Notes: generated by a model not told the origin, from the sequence alone. Counted from the stretch's first letter, positions 22,401 through 27,773 are shown. The stretch: DNA of 56,496 nt from Elusimicrobia bacterium GWA2_69_24 (GCA_001799695.1 MGTY01000092.1:1-56496); one strand, 5' to 3'. A program made the numbers and translations.

Positions 22401-23878
22401 ATCCGGTCGGCCCCATCCAGCAGGTCGCGGGCGAGGTCTTTGCCGCGGTCATGGACCGCGACGGCACCGTGGTCCATCTGTACATGGATATGGACGTGGT
22501 GGCCGAGGCCGGCAAGACCTGGGCCATAGAGGACCTGCACTCCGACGCCAAGGGCGGCTCGGTGCGCTACACCTCGGGCGGCACCGAGATCTCACCGACC
22601 TTCCGCTTGAAGTACTATGTGGACACCGTGACGGGCCTGCCGGTCATGCTCAACCGCCGCTACATGATCTCCACCCTGCAGAAGTCGGGCAAGGAATTCG
22701 CCCAGGCGGACTCCTGGAGCTACGCCCCCATGAACTGGGGCAACATCATCATGGAGCTCCCCCGCGGCATCGTGCAGGCGCCCATCGAGCTCCTGACCGG
22801 CCGCGACCCGAACCAGAACGGCTTTCTGGGCAAGGCCCACATGTATAAGCTGGAGGGAGGGGCGACCCAGCATCACGGCTTCATCCGCAGCTTCCTGGGC
22901 AAGCTGGACGTCCTGGAGCTGATGCCCGACCCGGTGGACTGGTACTTCGACGCCAGCCAGTTCCCCCAGACCGTGAAGACGGACTCGCCCATATTGCCGG
23001 GTCAGACGCTTTACGACAAGAGCGTCCGGGCCGGGGACAAGGACATCCATTTCGGCCGTCTGCACACCCAGCGCACCATCGTGTACGAGACCGAGAACCT
23101 GGTGAGCGCGAACCGCAGGGTCCTGTCCTTCTTCGCGGGCGGCGTGGAGAACGCCTGGATGGAGACGCGCCGGGGCCGGGACGGGACCACCAGCACCTCG
23201 CGCCTGAGCGGCGAGGTCGGCCTGGACGCCTTGGAGAGCGCCCTGGATGACGCTGCGGTCGCCAACGACCCTGCCTCCTACGTCACCGACGGCGACAATC
23301 CCGTCATCCTTTCCGGGAACCCCGGGTCCATCGCGGTGGACCGCGTGGAGCGGCGCCTGCGTTTGCGGCCGGGTTCGGACCAGTACCAGAGCATCGCCGA
23401 GCGCTTGCAGACCCTCCCCGAGCGCATCGCCGAGCGCACCCTGCGCTCCCAGAAGGCCGCGCCCGGGCTGGAGGAGTCGGCCCAGCTCGCCGACCAGGTC
23501 TTCGATGGCCGTCTGGCCGAGCGCAACCAGGTGCGCGACGAGGAAGCCAAGCTCTGGGACGAGGCGCACACGCTGGCCTGGCGCATCGGCGCCCAGAAGG
23601 CGCTCGAGGCCGAGATGACCCGCATCAAGGCCGAGCTGGTCCAGCTGCGGAGCGATCTGCAGAATGCGCTTCAGCGCATGAAGGAGCTCGAAGCCGAGCT
23701 CGCGCACGCCCTGGAGCCGGGCACGGACCCCAACGACCCGAACCACCCGGATCCCCTGCAGCCCATCAAGAACCTGCCCTGGTGGGTCTGGGCCGTGGCC
23801 ACGGCCGCTTTGGCCGGGGCCGCCCTGGCCATCTGGCAGTGGCTCCGCCGCCGCAACAGCGAACCCCGCTTCGCCTGA
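7454..23878 (+). CDS. Giant 5474-residue envelope protein with multiple membrane regions, coiled coils and tandem TolC-like units
   Basis: One uninterrupted 16.4-kb frame. Visible order: signal peptide (1-36, ending QALAAE); Pro/Ala/Gly-rich region; hydrophobic helices at about 247-300 and 475-575 separated by Lys/Glu/Ala-rich linkers; a conserved-looking soluble block at 674-825; a multi-helix membrane cluster at about 1150-1250; long coiled-coil and helical stretches from about 1450 to 2600; a beta-rich block at about 2677-3016; a region at about 3150-4340 resembling outer-membrane efflux (TolC/OEP) proteins, with beta-hairpins near 3294, 3494, 3850 and 4055 separated by long helices; more helical and beta modules; a C-terminal coiled coil; and a final membrane helix (WWVWAVATAALAGAALAIW) followed by RRR. 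This suggests an envelope-spanning structural or export protein. No enzyme motif was recognised. The start codon lies at the signal peptide and just after a promoter-like element. Overall function is unknown. Confidence 0.85.
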   Translation: MRDWTRRILKKATASALSGALILTTPGFTAYQALAAEIVVPQVNSTGPSGMGAAGVAVVGSMQAPLGGAGLSVGGNLQTVLPSVPSANLSIPQINQKAPAALRAAGVVPSAQADGGKIALQGWVGAELVQRAAKAERPASGLFGVLMNRIRPQEKGAGIQAEKLLTPTNETLANPAASKSWGGQSFAALLGEKTGANPAASLVEAGVTAGRGSGLLPSLAGQRKGVGDGGAPPAPASAASAQAKTKKWTMIIGGVVGVGFMAYNLFQGKGLMGGLLGGLSSSWPVFLAIQVGLGLAMHFGKKWYKAHQAKKAEEKTKQAAGVNHAAKTLGAAEAADALTAMANSGTHAEVSIFNYTTSEFFRYGVTPDLIDSVRKGQFKVTTDDTGAVFLVPNLAPEKKAEAEKPAGEAKETAETQAQKEGAAGALEVKKVEEKPAKTQPVAKAPAHAPDAIPEAAQGGGAAATAVEQPVRPAPRSKAGLYGAIIGAVLGGALSIAAPVEAILVPLIGWMIGELFGVKRPARRSVSVLFGTIGATVLSSYFIFAGVPFLVLFPAAILASVGGYYLDKLVDSLLYSRRVKAAARQEAENEKAVPPPQEEKKEPVADENGIVAAASPVGKVVQAPKLSPVENAPKTEAPKVEAPKTEPVKETPTPDQPAKKGNNPSGLSGAAPASFLDLPESARGLDTRVLAEGKSRAQARARKLASDARLVRVAVNLDDPRAQVIYIFHSRSQNKVITVWKTRVGVKSDAGSDLRTANALWDTRLDKVQSLQEAYAALKRDAHWFKPTRVEIVSKWKGDPEFVFKDAQGRERRVKVSQAQDAAKDAVAPLNAPPALNQPLQKQQETAVSPAKQTSPAGIGPPSARAPPGALTEGPPGPRKEGAPETKEAKNSPHVSEDWFGFRRVRGLRHSEGLGALPADASIDRIIEQISRQFSIERAKVLELGTKYAVTLNSPRASWFAVYDALQKANRQEFDQLDQRKYEGGILSEALSRLWVKLGWKDKVAEAGFRKLANRQYTPGWRGALARSLEVQKGLLGVVVRFPYHLFDMFVFGYFRRAISFQAAHSTEDFLTIADRLSREKAAEEGKLTESMKNEPPLAERWLESAFQNQMFSGVGFSQRLNASAGMRTLRRWLIDPLLSPLVQFVWRRATMAIFSAVAMGLVGGLVPLPILAFHVTAIPLLGPALMVAGHGLPTLAAGLPFVGGALSLILGNAVNAILEDMTLGSLVNALTLSSILTFPAALKARLMDDRLHRLGTPKAFSRAFFHGVLGTAVSWKFWSMNLKSMFGLMIVGAEIEGVMTYAGSLDGFFNPAYKAVTGTEFKLFHTVAAAVERPEGQSPIPFGGAISWGNILVYKFQNLLGFNITDRVYGFVHGMAYGDYGDTVGQAFVETRAIPDALKDSTQMPGLDAQKSGAPGPDPSVSVVATLVGAAGRGALSDDVKVKPGTPQEMRARAENAKRSAGEIREEMARVQTRIGALRDQISGREQRLSQLEKESKPVSAEEEARYQEVLRQLDAKRDEGYVQSKLSEIYDIKNPREGSPDLKALEELTNYYYSLLPAETGNPGAQDAVGVQVAVLKMVEASIARFGETRQETRSAKPAGRVDEELGKRIAPLVDELERLRANAKGELANRDAIEKLLAAVARTRNMALKERRGGTEMLEFHKNLAKLATVMDLAFSLNTIDAAMKAIEQMQAMLDKKLADIRAVQDQAAQDQTTAEQHQTEVQGWKDEVQAKVDGDKLSRKDMLELEEQTRLGVEGIGQFRTEIQGLIARINAEDSGGSADPLTEYNRRLNLLPTLKEWYTNGKPGDPEFRSLPMVKEKLAEVEADIVKVNDGIRQIGTAPQEFAGILVIAVPGVPSVTVNNPSQAQTLQILNDRKAYWQGELAGYRTSRDEFRNRMSATYGGTEVDDFGEARPLALPRFLSAEQDKVRRYSAETADLAARVDAVAAKIKAVVPGANLPSLSGLDLKAVGDAIDAYPDRLKTIEFPSATTPEVFKGKMALLELAQLLPKTGRSILLWTEADATVKAVQAALDSPVPQVLSVYERAVETLEAVVADVDADVAFVNGGAHTAAQNQALIDRKRALMERILPMLQEARDMMKDDGLPFIQESIKSVDPNGDSYAKLFKTQVRLYNATLDVLNKTVPWALAAAGAPEGNVSGALAGIETWRVKYNNYLTGYDDDQGHHTGVQEYLDNIAKWKDPNNTETETIYGQVLPVSLPRLIEQMTAEQAQRAGQINTQHGEINDILTRLESLTGGKYGLAAKKLPTGIQSDNASSLAVVDGLADSGAYTNLADVLSRIGNDYKDLAGSVNVGTGGGSTVPQGTQPSPTVDQATQILLLAIEAAKRIVPSSQGTPESAPAAYAVARYLYTDAARDSARKNLFERIPVAEVFLNNAKTTLGRAIADLDKDKAYVNGGSETPNSIFDRKIQIYGELNAVTRAGADLFGQKINWDTESFDTVNSMQTYYDSSVTIYSNSGTVTSSEIEAIQKMKEALQKTYDELKTQKTTLTTWMSQLNDPQESALNRIAQDLRKVQEKTRAVLEQNVAYRDLEERLKRSQDIVGYTLGRIDDVQGRLSEELKGLRDASSLSPDLRRRIDDLRIHGNSWYMPADTKDASAALVIPKKDFGKFLETLFSSVLQRTSPTQDLSAMRQQLLENPSSLSNIIPNADVLEFGDADGFYLVYQTQFAVPHGLETSNWVTLGNVAQVWGNNISVTGYQFGSPPNDENAPWGDKGVEVQIESLQGKNWVNYLNIDFHRFIQDIPPDTKMASSARQSRLLVFNDFAVLLFGDRLYIAATGFGDVATDKTGEKPYFYGGSLKTSLKFTEVVRLNAEQQQVFAKDPRYFLETVNLDFTGLDPDLNQDYVIESHGENKHYKRTQIGPSFDVSKMISDKAQDAFTVDLYWARQEGTDDYDQDMLGVSVLKGFTLRDDKGKPWMVISNKAGAEMGTQYNTYSDKVSVTLPNQGIVVSAEGRLIGDAKTYYLEGAKKMGANSNVSVGYGNRYVGQEPRLYLTMNSAFTLGELWRAVSDQTADEMQGSKALKQYNKELDDFFSVQKDDKRVSELEAVFRRDIGAKLVQQDIGSLAKEIEDLRKAGALLDNTRIRGMVGFVTNPVGDAVSDRAMGGGFTAGTETSLTMTKTQKARIDAGVQKLYRESLRLQFRMLDLTKQWQENVSEIAQAQWELKLAHFAAKDAPTEALRAEGRSREKEAELRLHQATIKYNMLSGRSPDDALPFNDLTVGELQSLIKQIRATVSTPDGLIQVLRNLDPEAVQAQMGDNPFNLMDWVPFIEKLTFSVGVQFQDAMANQALGLGVTLRLPFYDPASKERDHAYRFESQATIQEMLAAYEEYGLRAQKELAEAKSWSAGAGLLGPRLAASADGLADAIRQYRNGMIPESRLRSAFDQWRWYASSYLLAESRSALTAGWSGLDGSFGKPRGGTDKSVLRIGSFQDAFSAVAGNSRSLAEIEARRQGAERMTEANNRRIQKFYTDLHLGYNITADGVGWLPSFGLSGFGVTPILTFELKTAELADLQGAQGKGEVEYYEQSKAKLEADLTVDFYRNALVWAQAGRSIAILEGQLIPSLQAALTRAQREAAPGDPEGLSAKAQKDLDGAVRRLHLARQMQTQALATLNHLLNRPSDAPIDFQISPEGALAELRAIFADQDPLAADRAVLASRVRVARAVETMVDKNLKVEELRLEPVSLVVRSLGRIIHALGDPTIGNPDLMAAARVQTLNAERSLEAFDGELIVKRSQLQTELAGARSALAGLQGRTDPAARLDAMELEGKILLLEAALARLGADPAAGTAGSLPADMGELERRVVVAEQSLAYAGKKSEVTVFQPETLTHDSGLQLRYFRANTTLGGDRIDKDYVEGWVELRLKNMDTPSEVLLALGQLRIDKADRMHRNTSAAAEARAKILVSQFSTNVRLLRWAESLKESPASKDARRDMDGFIQELRGRLEIQGGRIKALLGLPAQTSVDQLATLVPADRAGTSGDLSALARQFVDEAGSLRIDQLRRSLFEGGVPAAFGSEDGLSQQIRADVIAERMSYKGFTPVAAFGMFRGRSVGAAFLEAPDPRAIESSLQRVLSDSVRKELESQGRMQEMSLRLHLLMSGVADRSQLVESLNARVAAEEKAYRISVTRYEAGQANRADLFSAQDALVRSWLELGDAAAQLKNDFIELVTELEAIGYSDQKLLKIPASRLELPEPGLAADPAAAIADYGTRRMLDKNFSEHLLGTLRQVRGIPPKLLASLEKEAETYRAMTDAADQVRHHADIDPAKKFELLTQADVEGRRGRVMNALAGVLASVSMDVGARREVLGLFAKDLEFQLAGAVSVQGRDMKTLKAMRLAFIAADALPHAVQGAVDRLEPLHDRMLAAKQALLEEYMLESRKPTEFIIRDAALDRYLKAAEAYDAEVVKTFQMAEVRGDAVIAKVLDSLYSVRESIARERGLARHGRGMQALDALIMLEDARLAALRYQRAAPADFGPAYEALQNLKDLRSRWESKDAAGLEAVYALTETDAAGRRLWTTKDWLTETEVRKFIEGGQVTTDDQGRMWLTAKPGETRRLEIVSGVDAALARRDAARGARDGNALNLEMDKLFQTSEFALVGLDGKGTAKGMSYAEAFEKAQNSQAFYFSRRADGSGLHAAIHPLRGLWSDPGATLTVLYTGSERFSRDRFPTLESLQDHIARTDRLGRTEEGAKFLRLEAGPQGVASMVEAAREHERRSKAQGWVGLKLQSYGFAVDRTGKPVQLYLTQDEFDRSVKDLRESERIFADSRIRMEKAKVEADAADRSLAGQKEVTDAESLRFHVFERELRARLTEQVHEDPDFVRKAGENDTVYAGRIKARVDELLVKDKDYKREQERYSESVEAYNKLEEKAMDARRNADKALRALKDAGRLIAHSDRWETTGAAYLDALKKAGLDEEAVQREEKSLTRQGPRRLFIARDLSMTFDSRNALVSVLGRPVFGREDLYEKIADPVGPIQQVAGEVFAAVMDRDGTVVHLYMDMDVVAEAGKTWAIEDLHSDAKGGSVRYTSGGTEISPTFRLKYYVDTVTGLPVMLNRRYMISTLQKSGKEFAQADSWSYAPMNWGNIIMELPRGIVQAPIELLTGRDPNQNGFLGKAHMYKLEGGATQHHGFIRSFLGKLDVLELMPDPVDWYFDASQFPQTVKTDSPILPGQTLYDKSVRAGDKDIHFGRLHTQRTIVYETENLVSANRRVLSFFAGGVENAWMETRRGRDGTTSTSRLSGEVGLDALESALDDAAVANDPASYVTDGDNPVILSGNPGSIAVDRVERRLRLRPGSDQYQSIAERLQTLPERIAERTLRSQKAAPGLEESAQLADQVFDGRLAERNQVRDEEAKLWDEAHTLAWRIGAQKALEAEMTRIKAELVQLRSDLQNALQRMKELEAELAHALEPGTDPNDPNHPDPLQPIKNLPWWVWAVATAALAGAALAIWQWLRRRNSEPRFA

Positions 23879-24007
23879 TCTACCCACCGATCATCCTGGG
23901 TTTGGATGAGTGTTGGCGATGGCGGGTTCCAGTAGTCTCCGTCGGCTGGGTCGAAAAGCGCGGTTTTCATGGGCCGTTCGGCCTAAGCGATTCTCCGTCG
24001 GGCGCGG

Positions 24008-24013
24008 TACAAT
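24008..24013 (+). promoter_or_regulatory. -10-like TACAAT, leaderless spacing
   Basis: TACAAT ends 6 nt before the ATG at 24020, which places the transcription start at the start codon. No -35 is obvious. Confidence 0.45.
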
Positions 24014-24019
24014 GACGGC

Positions 24020-24961
24020 ATGAAGCTATTGCTCCTCCTTGTGGCCCTGCCCGGGGTAGGCCATGCGCAGAGGGTCTTCCTGCCCGCCATGACCACGGTC
24101 CCCACGGTCTCCGTGCTCCCCGTGCTCCCGATGCCGCCCATGGGCTCCGGGCTGCTGAGCTCTTTTCCCTCGACTTCCCTCGCCTCGCCCATGTCATTGC
24201 CGCTTCCCAAGGCCGCTCTTCCCGCCGTTACCGCGCGGGCCGCGGCGCCGCAGGCCGTTCCCGCCGCGGCCCCGACCGCCGCCGCCGAGAGCCCCGATTT
24301 CTCCTCCGCCCTCCAGATGCAGGGCTATCTCCTCGGCATACTCGCCGGGCGCACGGGGCAGGACGCCTTCATCCTCTCCATCGCCATGGCGACCTACGGC
24401 CAGGGCATGAGCATCGCGGATTACGCGCTCATCCTGCGCGAGTGCGTGGAGATCGGCGCGACCCCGGGCGAGATCCGCGACGCTGTCCTGCAGGCGACCG
24501 CGCGGACCCCGTTCGCGAAGCCGCTCGGGCCCGAGAACCGCCCTCCGGCCGGCGAATACTTCATGCTCGAGGCGATCCTCAAGGATGCGGCCCGCGAAGT
24601 CGAGATATTGCGCAACAACCGTGCCATCGGCTGGATCTACGATTTCGAGAAGGGCTCCGTCCCCGATGAGTTCGGCATTTCGCCCGAGGTCCGGCGCCTA
24701 GCGGGGGGCCGAGTCCTGGCGCGCCTGGGCTTCATCCGGCGCGGGGAAGCGGCCGAGCCTCTCGTCATGACCGCCGTGTCCCTGCCCGGTCAGCCCGCCA
24801 GCCTGAAGTATTTCATGGACTTGCTCCGCCGCTCGCCCCTACTCCGGGACCCCGCGCTCAATGCCCGCATCCGGGCGATGCTGAGCCTGTTCGAATCCGA
24901 AGGGCTGCTCCCCGCCGGCTACGCCGCCGCGCTTTCGGTCCCGCCCCCGCCCGGCGCATGA
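24020..24961 (+). CDS. Secreted hypothetical protein with Pro/Ser-rich N-terminus
   Basis: 313 residues. A short signal peptide (MKLLLLLVALPGVGHAQ) is followed by about 75 residues rich in Pro, Ser, Ala and Val, similar in flavour to the segment after the signal peptide of the giant upstream protein. A compact helical domain follows from about residue 92 to the end. I recognise no family and see no catalytic motif. The gene sits 141 nt after the giant gene, with its own TACAAT element at leaderless distance, and its stop overlaps the next start as ATGA. It therefore forms an operon with the zinc-ribbon membrane protein. The N-terminal linker resemblance hints that both act in the same envelope compartment; this is inference. 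Confidence 0.75.
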   Translation: MKLLLLLVALPGVGHAQRVFLPAMTTVPTVSVLPVLPMPPMGSGLLSSFPSTSLASPMSLPLPKAALPAVTARAAAPQAVPAAAPTAAAESPDFSSALQMQGYLLGILAGRTGQDAFILSIAMATYGQGMSIADYALILRECVEIGATPGEIRDAVLQATARTPFAKPLGPENRPPAGEYFMLEAILKDAAREVEILRNNRAIGWIYDFEKGSVPDEFGISPEVRRLAGGRVLARLGFIRRGEAAEPLVMTAVSLPGQPASLKYFMDLLRRSPLLRDPALNARIRAMLSLFESEGLLPAGYAAALSVPPPPGA

Positions 24962-25914
24962 TCTGCCCGCGCTGCGGAGACGTAGCGCTCGCCGCTTCCC
25001 AGGCTCAGCCCGGACTGGAGATCGACGCCTGCCCCGGCTGCCATGGGATCTGGCTGGACCGCAGCGAGATCTACTGCTTCGTCTCCCGGCCCCAGCAGGC
25101 GTTCGATGAGATGAACGCCGCCTATCAGGTCTCCGTGCCCAGCGCCCTGGCCTGTCCCCGCTGCCGGCAGAGTATGGCCGAGTGCCGGCTGGGCGAGCCT
25201 GCGCTCGCGTTCGATGCCTGTCCCCATTGCGGCGGGACCTGGTTCGACCCGGGCGAGGTGCAGGCCTTCTACGGGGTGCTCGAAGACCAGTGGCGCAAGA
25301 GCACGGGCGCGCCGCCCCAACCGCGGATCGGTCCGCGCCGCCCCACGGCCGAGGAGCTGGAGGCCTGGCTGGGGCCGGACCGCTCCCCGGCGCAGGCGGC
25401 CGCGGGTGCGCTGGCCCTCGCCGGGCTGACCATGCTCCTGCACGAGCCGGCGCGCTCGCCCGCCGCCGGCGCGGCGCTGCTGGCGGCGTTCTTCCCACTG
25501 GCCTTCCTGGCGGTGCGGGTCAGGCGCTGGTACATCGGGGGCGCGTTCGTGATCATGGGCGAGATCGGCAGCTACGCGGCCGAGAACGTCGCCGAGATCA
25601 CGGCCCGGATACTCTTCACCTACGAGGAGTGGCCCTATCAGGTCACGCGCGTGATCCGGACCGGCGGCCCGCTCGACCGCGGGGCGCGCGCCCTGCTGCG
25701 GGTGCTGGTCCATCCGTCATGGGTGCGCGGCGCGTTCATCCTGCCCCCGGAGGGCGCGGACGCCCCCGCGGGGCCCTGGAGCGAGGCGGACCGCGACGTC
25801 CGGATCGTCCCCAAGTCCCTCTTCTTCTGGGCGGATCCCATCGCCGTATTCGCGCAGGCCGCTTCGGAGCGTTGGGCGCGCTCCGCCGCGCGACACTCCC
25901 GCCGGCGCCGCTAA
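24958..25914 (+). CDS. Membrane protein with two N-terminal zf-TFIIB-type zinc ribbons
   Basis: 318 residues. Two zinc ribbons are plain: the first has CPRC at residues 3-6 and CPGC near 24, followed by GIWLDRSEI; the second has CPRC near 66 and CPHC near 88, followed by GTWFDPGEV. This CxxC-x(n)-CxxC-H/GG-xWxD/P-GE layout is characteristic of zf-TFIIB domains. Two hydrophobic stretches follow, AAAGALALAGLTMLLHEPA and AALLAAFFPLAFLAV, and then a soluble tail. The ATG overlaps the previous stop (ATGA). The gene's 3' end overlaps the convergent gene's stop by two bases. Role unknown; proteins with this ribbon are often small regulatory or assembly factors. Confidence 0.8.
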   Translation: MICPRCGDVALAASQAQPGLEIDACPGCHGIWLDRSEIYCFVSRPQQAFDEMNAAYQVSVPSALACPRCRQSMAECRLGEPALAFDACPHCGGTWFDPGEVQAFYGVLEDQWRKSTGAPPQPRIGPRRPTAEELEAWLGPDRSPAQAAAGALALAGLTMLLHEPARSPAAGAALLAAFFPLAFLAVRVRRWYIGGAFVIMGEIGSYAAENVAEITARILFTYEEWPYQVTRVIRTGGPLDRGARALLRVLVHPSWVRGAFILPPEGADAPAGPWSEADRDVRIVPKSLFFWADPIAVFAQAASERWARSAARHSRRRR

Positions 25915-26540
25915 GCCGGCTTCCGGATCCTATCCAGACCCAGCGCCCTGCTCGTCTCCGCTTCCCAGGCCAGGAGCTGCTGTACGGCCGACACGGGGAC
26001 CTCGGCGAGCTTGATCCTCAGGGCGAGGGCGCGATCGCGCATCTCCCTTTGCCAGTCGCACTGCAGGTCGAGGAGGGGCGGCAGGCCGTCGAGCCCGGCG
26101 ATGGCCCCGCTGACGTCGCCCAGTCGGGCCAGGGAGTAGGCGATCGCTTCCGCCACCCGGGGATTCTCGACCGGCCGGGAGCGGAGCTCTTGGACCGCCC
26201 CCTGGAGCGTCTCGATCCGAGAGAGCAGCGGCAGCGCCTCCTCCTGCAGGGCGGTCCTGACCTGCAGGAACCGCTGCGCGGGGTGGGGGTCCCACCCGGC
26301 CGGATCCGAAGGCCGGATCCGGCGGCCGAAAGTGAAATGGACCTTTTGGGCGGGGACGCACAGAGGCATGAAGAAGGCCCCCGCATAGAAGGCGTCGGCG
26401 TCGAAGCCGGAGGCGTCGAACCAGATTCCCCTCAAGAGGCATTCCACGGGGAGCTTGACCATCAGCCCCTCATGCAGTACGAACCCCGGCAGCTCTCGCG
26501 AAAGCTCTCGCCCGATCGCGAGGATCTCCTTCTTCTTCAT
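25911..26540 (-). CDS. Hypothetical cytoplasmic protein, 209 residues
   Basis: I recognise no family. There is no signal peptide or membrane segment. The N-terminal half is a mixed alpha/beta region with a conspicuous WFDASGFDADAFYAGAFF segment and FTFGRRIR; the C-terminal half is helical with regularly spaced Leu and Arg. It resembles the many small hypothetical proteins of about 200 residues that handle or bind other proteins, but that is only an impression. The start at 26540 is supported by TATATG ending 7 nt upstream. The gene is convergent with the zinc-ribbon gene, with a two-base overlap of stop codons. Confidence 0.65.
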   Translation of the reverse strand: MKKKEILAIGRELSRELPGFVLHEGLMVKLPVECLLRGIWFDASGFDADAFYAGAFFMPLCVPAQKVHFTFGRRIRPSDPAGWDPHPAQRFLQVRTALQEEALPLLSRIETLQGAVQELRSRPVENPRVAEAIAYSLARLGDVSGAIAGLDGLPPLLDLQCDWQREMRDRALALRIKLAEVPVSAVQQLLAWEAETSRALGLDRIRKPA

Positions 26541-26547
26541 GGGTGTC

Positions 26548-26553
26548 CATATA
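26548..26553 (-). promoter_or_regulatory. -10-like TATATG (within TATCATATATGG), minus strand
   Basis: On the minus strand TATATG ends 7 nt before the ATG at 26540. An overlapping TATCAT (26553-26558) lies slightly further upstream. Confidence 0.35.
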
Positions 26554-26622
26554 TGATACCGAACCGCGAACGCCTGATTCCTCCTGGAATCGCCGTTGAG
26601 GCGGATGAGAGCGGTTCCGGCC

Positions 26623-26800
26623 CATACCAGTGTAGTGAGTCATAAGTCCAATCACATTCTTTACCCCGGCGAAAGCCGGGGTCCAGGCGCCAGACGTCAC
26701 CCCGGCGAAAGCCGGGGTCCAGCGGCCTGCCGTCACCCCGGCAAAGGCCGGGGTCCAGTGGTTTGTCGTCTGGATACCGGCTGGCGCCGGTATGACGGCT
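26623..26800 (+). mobile_element. Miniature hairpin element, copy A (three CCCCGGC units, right end missing)
   Basis: Starts with CATACC then AGTGTAGTGAGTCATAA. It then carries three units of CCCCGGC-GAAAG-CCGGGG (the last reading CAAAG) separated by GTCCAG plus about ten variable bases, then a different hairpin ATACCGGC-TGGC-GCCGGTAT and GACGGCT. Copies B and C continue past GACGGCT to a CACTACACT end; this copy stops there, so its right end is truncated. There is no coding capacity. The element family is discussed in the findings. Confidence 0.75.
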
Positions 26801-26821
26801 AGCCCGAACCTTCTGGGCGAC

Positions 26822-26835
26822 TGTGCCCGGGCACA
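26822..26835. repeat. Palindrome TGTGCCCGGGCACA, copy 2
   Basis: An identical 14-bp perfect palindrome to those at 6225 and 36071, located 21 nt after miniature element copy A. The surrounding 26801-26947 stretch holds no gene I can support. Confidence 0.7.
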
Positions 26836-26947
26836 GCCCGGGGGGGGCATGAAGATCGCAGCGGGGCGGCTTCTGGATGAATTGGACGCTCTTCTGATCG
26901 AGGCGTCCCGGGGGAGAACGTCGCCGCCCGCGTCTGAGGTTTCCGGG

Positions 26948-27241
26948 CTATTGAGAGGAGCGCGCGCCGGTCTTGAACACCATGCCCAGCAGTCCCACGG
27001 AGACCGTGTCGCCGTGCAGCGTCATGGTGGAGAACAGCCCGTAGTCGTGGAAGTCCATGGCGGCCCGGGCGAAAACGGAGGCGCCGGCCGCGGCCGCCTG
27101 CCCCAGCAGGCGGGCCGGGCCGCGTTTCCCGCCGAAGTCCCCGGCGGCGATCGCTCCGAGGGCCTGCACGTGCCTCTCCTTGGCCGGCTTGGTGACCGCC
27201 AGGAGCAGTCCCAGGAGCAGGAGTATCGTCAGCCCTTTCAC
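26948..27241 (-). CDS. Small membrane-anchored DUF4359-like protein
   Basis: 97 residues starting at a GTG. One N-terminal membrane helix (GLTILLLLGLLLAVT) is followed by KPAKERHVQ, a short helical region, and a C-terminal beta-rich part ending SVGLLGMVFKTG. This resembles DUF4359 proteins, small anchored extracytoplasmic proteins of unknown role. The GTG at 27241 is 13 nt after the stop of the ferredoxin gene, with GAGG in between, so the two are one transcription unit. A longer upstream frame runs into the ferredoxin coding region and is rejected. Confidence 0.55.
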   Translation of the reverse strand: MKGLTILLLLGLLLAVTKPAKERHVQALGAIAAGDFGGKRGPARLLGQAAAAGASVFARAAMDFHDYGLFSTMTLHGDTVSVGLLGMVFKTGARSSQ

Positions 27242-27254
27242 TTGAAGAACAACC

Positions 27255-27773
27255 TCATCTTGCCGCCATGATGATCGCTTGAGTCGGACATTCCGCCACG
27301 CACAGTCCACAGCCGAAGCACTGGCTCCGGTTCACGGCCAGCTTGTCGGCCTTCATGGTCCGCGCCCCGAAATGACACACCTCCACGCAGGCTCCGCATT
27401 CCGTGCAGTAGTCCATGTCGGTCTGTTCGATCTTCGGTCCGGCGGCGTTCTCCTTCCTGCCGTTGATGTAGCTGCAGCAGCAGTCGCAGCAGAAGCAGAC
27501 CGCGACCACCCTGCCTTCGTCGCTCAGGAAGGGGCGCGGCACGAGCTTCTGATCCTTGGCGAGGGACAGGAGCTTGGCGACCTCGTCCTTGTCGGCGGGG
27601 GCGCGTCCGTTCTCGCTCGAAGTCGCCTCGGGCGCGAAGCCCAGGCAGGTCCGGAGTCCCTTCCGGCAGATCCGGCCTCGTTCATCCCGGCAGGCGCAGT
27701 TGCTGATCCAGTACTTCTCCTGCTCGCCGATCGCTTCCTCCGCGTCCTGCATGGTCCAGACCACGTGTCCCAT
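27255..27773 (-). CDS. 4Fe-4S ferredoxin-type protein with extra cysteine clusters
   Basis: 172 residues, predicted electron-transfer protein. The C-terminal third carries two [4Fe-4S] motifs, CTECGACVEVC and CFGCGLCVAEC, followed by PTQAI. Upstream are two further Cys groups: CAC-x8-C-x6-C near residues 27-45 and the striking CFCCDCCC around the middle. This arrangement (CxC...C, then CxCCxCCC, then a bacterial ferredoxin domain) matches a group of ferredoxin-like proteins seen in anaerobes. The start at 27773 (MGHVVWTMQD) has GGGGGA upstream; an in-frame ATG at 27800 lies nearer to a TATGAT element (27820-27825) and cannot be excluded. The partner and redox substrate are not evident from context. 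It lies in an operon with the DUF4359-like gene. Confidence 0.82.
   Translation of the reverse strand: MGHVVWTMQDAEEAIGEQEKYWISNCACRDERGRICRKGLRTCLGFAPEATSSENGRAPADKDEVAKLLSLAKDQKLVPRPFLSDEGRVVAVCFCCDCCCSYINGRKENAAGPKIEQTDMDYCTECGACVEVCHFGARTMKADKLAVNRSQCFGCGLCVAECPTQAIIMAAR

Noticed and set aside
10628-22540. A 3970-codon open frame on the minus strand inside the giant gene
   Set aside because: It is in exact codon register with the sense gene, its product is low-complexity and rich in Leu, Gly, Arg, His and Val, and it has no domain. It arises because the sense gene avoids TTA, CTA and TCA.
26660-26757. Evenly spaced CCCCGGC-GAAAG-CCGGGG repeats that could be taken for a CRISPR array
   Set aside because: Only three units, with about ten variable bases between them, which is far shorter than CRISPR spacers. 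No cas genes are present. The units belong to the miniature element family.
26850-26950. A short plus-strand frame beginning M-K-I-A-A-G-R after a GGGGGGG run
   Set aside because: It looks like a possible gene fragment but runs antisense into the DUF4359-like gene and shows no family resemblance. Coding evidence is too weak.
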